From JBEGTT01 sp041179245 (GTDB taxonomy: Bacteria > Pseudomonadota > Gammaproteobacteria > Burkholderiales > Rhodocyclaceae), in NCBI GenBank assembly GCA_041179245.1, contig JBEGTT010000006.1, positions 1 to 15,794 of the forward strand: a DNA stretch of 15,794 nt, read 5' to 3'. This document shows positions 15,076 through 15,794 of the stretch, piece after piece (the stretch's first letter is position 1; every line of letters begins with the position of its first letter). Both the position numbers and the translations under genes were made by a program. Under the pieces are notes generated by a model. It ran no database searches. It had not been told where the DNA came from and saw only the letters and a list, made by a program, of their open reading frames with translations.

Positions 15076-15794
15076 CTAAGCCGCCGCCCTTCTTAATCTA
15101 TCTGCCACAGCAGCCCAAGCGGGTATCGGCGGGAGAGATTCCACGACGATAGCATCAAGACCTAAACCATCCAACTCTCGTAACACCGCATAAATTTCGC
15201 GGGCGTAGCCATCAGGGTCTGCGGGCAGCATCCGCCATTCATGGGGCTGCGCGGCCATTTTGGGGAGATCATGGGCGATGACACCGCAGCGTCCTCCCCG
15301 GTGGCGAACCACGTTGAGGTAATTCAATAAGGGATCGGCATCCAACAGATAAAGCCGTGTTTGTGGTGCGTAGTGAGACTCCAGCGAACCCGAGACGCGA
15401 GGCGCACCAACCGCCGTCACAATCGGTGGCTCAAACCCTAGAACAACGGCCAATTGCGTGGGTGAAAGCTGACCGGGACGAAGAATCGCGGGGCTGCCTC
15501 GTGACAAATCCAAAATAGTGGACTCAATACCGACCTCACAAGCACCACCCTCCAGCACCAGCGCCACTTGGCTACCCAATTCGTCCCGGACATGCTGAGC
15601 AGTCGTCGGGCTAATCCGCCCAAAACGGTTGGCTGAAGGAGCAGCGATGCCCGCATTGGCGTTGCCTTCCGTGGCCACAAATTGTTGTAGCAACTCAAGG
15701 GCAACTGGATGAGCCGGCACACGTAGCCCAACAGTATCCTGCCCGCCCGTCACGGCATCAGGCACCCACGCTTGTTTTTTAAGAATTAGCGTTA
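15076..15794 (-). CDS. tsaC: L-threonylcarbamoyladenylate synthase, Sua5/YwlC type (5' end outside window)
   Basis: This is the C-terminal 239 or so residues of a Sua5/YwlC-type enzyme; the frame runs open through the right edge. It reads TLILKKQAWVPDAVTGGQDT then VGLRVPAHPVALELL, followed by GIAAPSANRFGRISPTTAQHV, VLEGGACEVGIESTILDLS and ILRPGQ, all standard for the YrdC domain. The final 100 residues (SHYAPQTRLYLL to RLRRAAA) are the Sua5 C-terminal domain, so this is the long form. The enzyme makes threonylcarbamoyl-AMP from threonine, bicarbonate and ATP, the first step of the t6A modification at position 37 of ANN-decoding tRNAs. A GTG at 15765 is internal, not the start. This is a housekeeping gene and probably marks the chromosomal side of the island border. 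Confidence 0.95.
   Translation of the reverse strand, partial: TLILKKQAWVPDAVTGGQDTVGLRVPAHPVALELLQQFVATEGNANAGIAAPSANRFGRISPTTAQHVRDELGSQVALVLEGGACEVGIESTILDLSRGSPAILRPGQLSPTQLAVVLGFEPPIVTAVGAPRVSGSLESHYAPQTRLYLLDADPLLNYLNVVRHRGGRCGVIAHDLPKMAAQPHEWRMLPADPDGYAREIYAVLRELDGLGLDAIVVESLPPIPAWAAVADRLRRAAA

Noticed and set aside
1..15794. Prophage, transposon or CRISPR array
   Set aside because: KilA-N, RhuM and Bro-N domains are phage-like, but no structural, integrase or transposase gene and no spaced repeat array is present. They fit better as accessories of the R-M operon.

Overview
The window is a dense anti-phage defence island on the minus strand of a bacterial chromosome, most likely a proteobacterium. 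That guess rests on the style of the threonylcarbamoyl-AMP synthase at the right edge and on the type III-like restriction genes; I cannot name a genus. All supported genes are transcribed from right to left, and no RNA gene, CRISPR array or transposase is visible.

In the direction of transcription, the right edge holds the 3' part of a housekeeping tsaC/sua5-type gene (15794-15076). A VapBC toxin-antitoxin pair follows (14999-14335), then a 969-residue SNF2-type helicase (14276-11367). The next 313 nt have no intact gene. They hold a fragment resembling the N-terminal domain of DUF1016 (YhcG) nucleases and a perfect 24-nt palindrome. A two-gene module comes next: an OLD-like ATPase-TOPRIM protein (11053-9356) and an alpha-class Dam-like adenine methyltransferase (9347-8472). 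Behind it lies a scar (8448-8254) made of a deleted 5' end of a mod gene joined to a copy of the 3' end of the SNF2 helicase gene.

From 8257 to the left edge there is one gap-free polycistron of at least seven genes: a KilA-N protein, KwaA, KwaB, a type III-like Mod, a RhuM-family protein, a type III-like Res with a C-terminal PD-(D/E)XK nuclease, and a Bro-N protein cut by the window edge. Neighbouring genes overlap by 1 nt, 4 nt or a little more, so translational coupling is likely. The complete two-gene Kiwa system (KwaA/KwaB) sits inside the restriction-modification operon, with the stop codon of kwaB overlapping the start of mod.

The main inference concerns locus evolution. The scar has the order mod 5' end, helicase 3' end, KilA-N. 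This is what one deletion would leave if two 'helicase - cargo - mod' units had once stood in tandem. On this model, unit 1 carries the DUF1016 remnant and the ATPase-TOPRIM/Dam pair between helicase and mod. Unit 2 carries KilA-N and Kiwa between helicase and mod. The helicase-to-mod interval would then be an exchangeable cargo slot for defence genes. The ATPase-TOPRIM/Dam pair is a candidate defence module in its own right.
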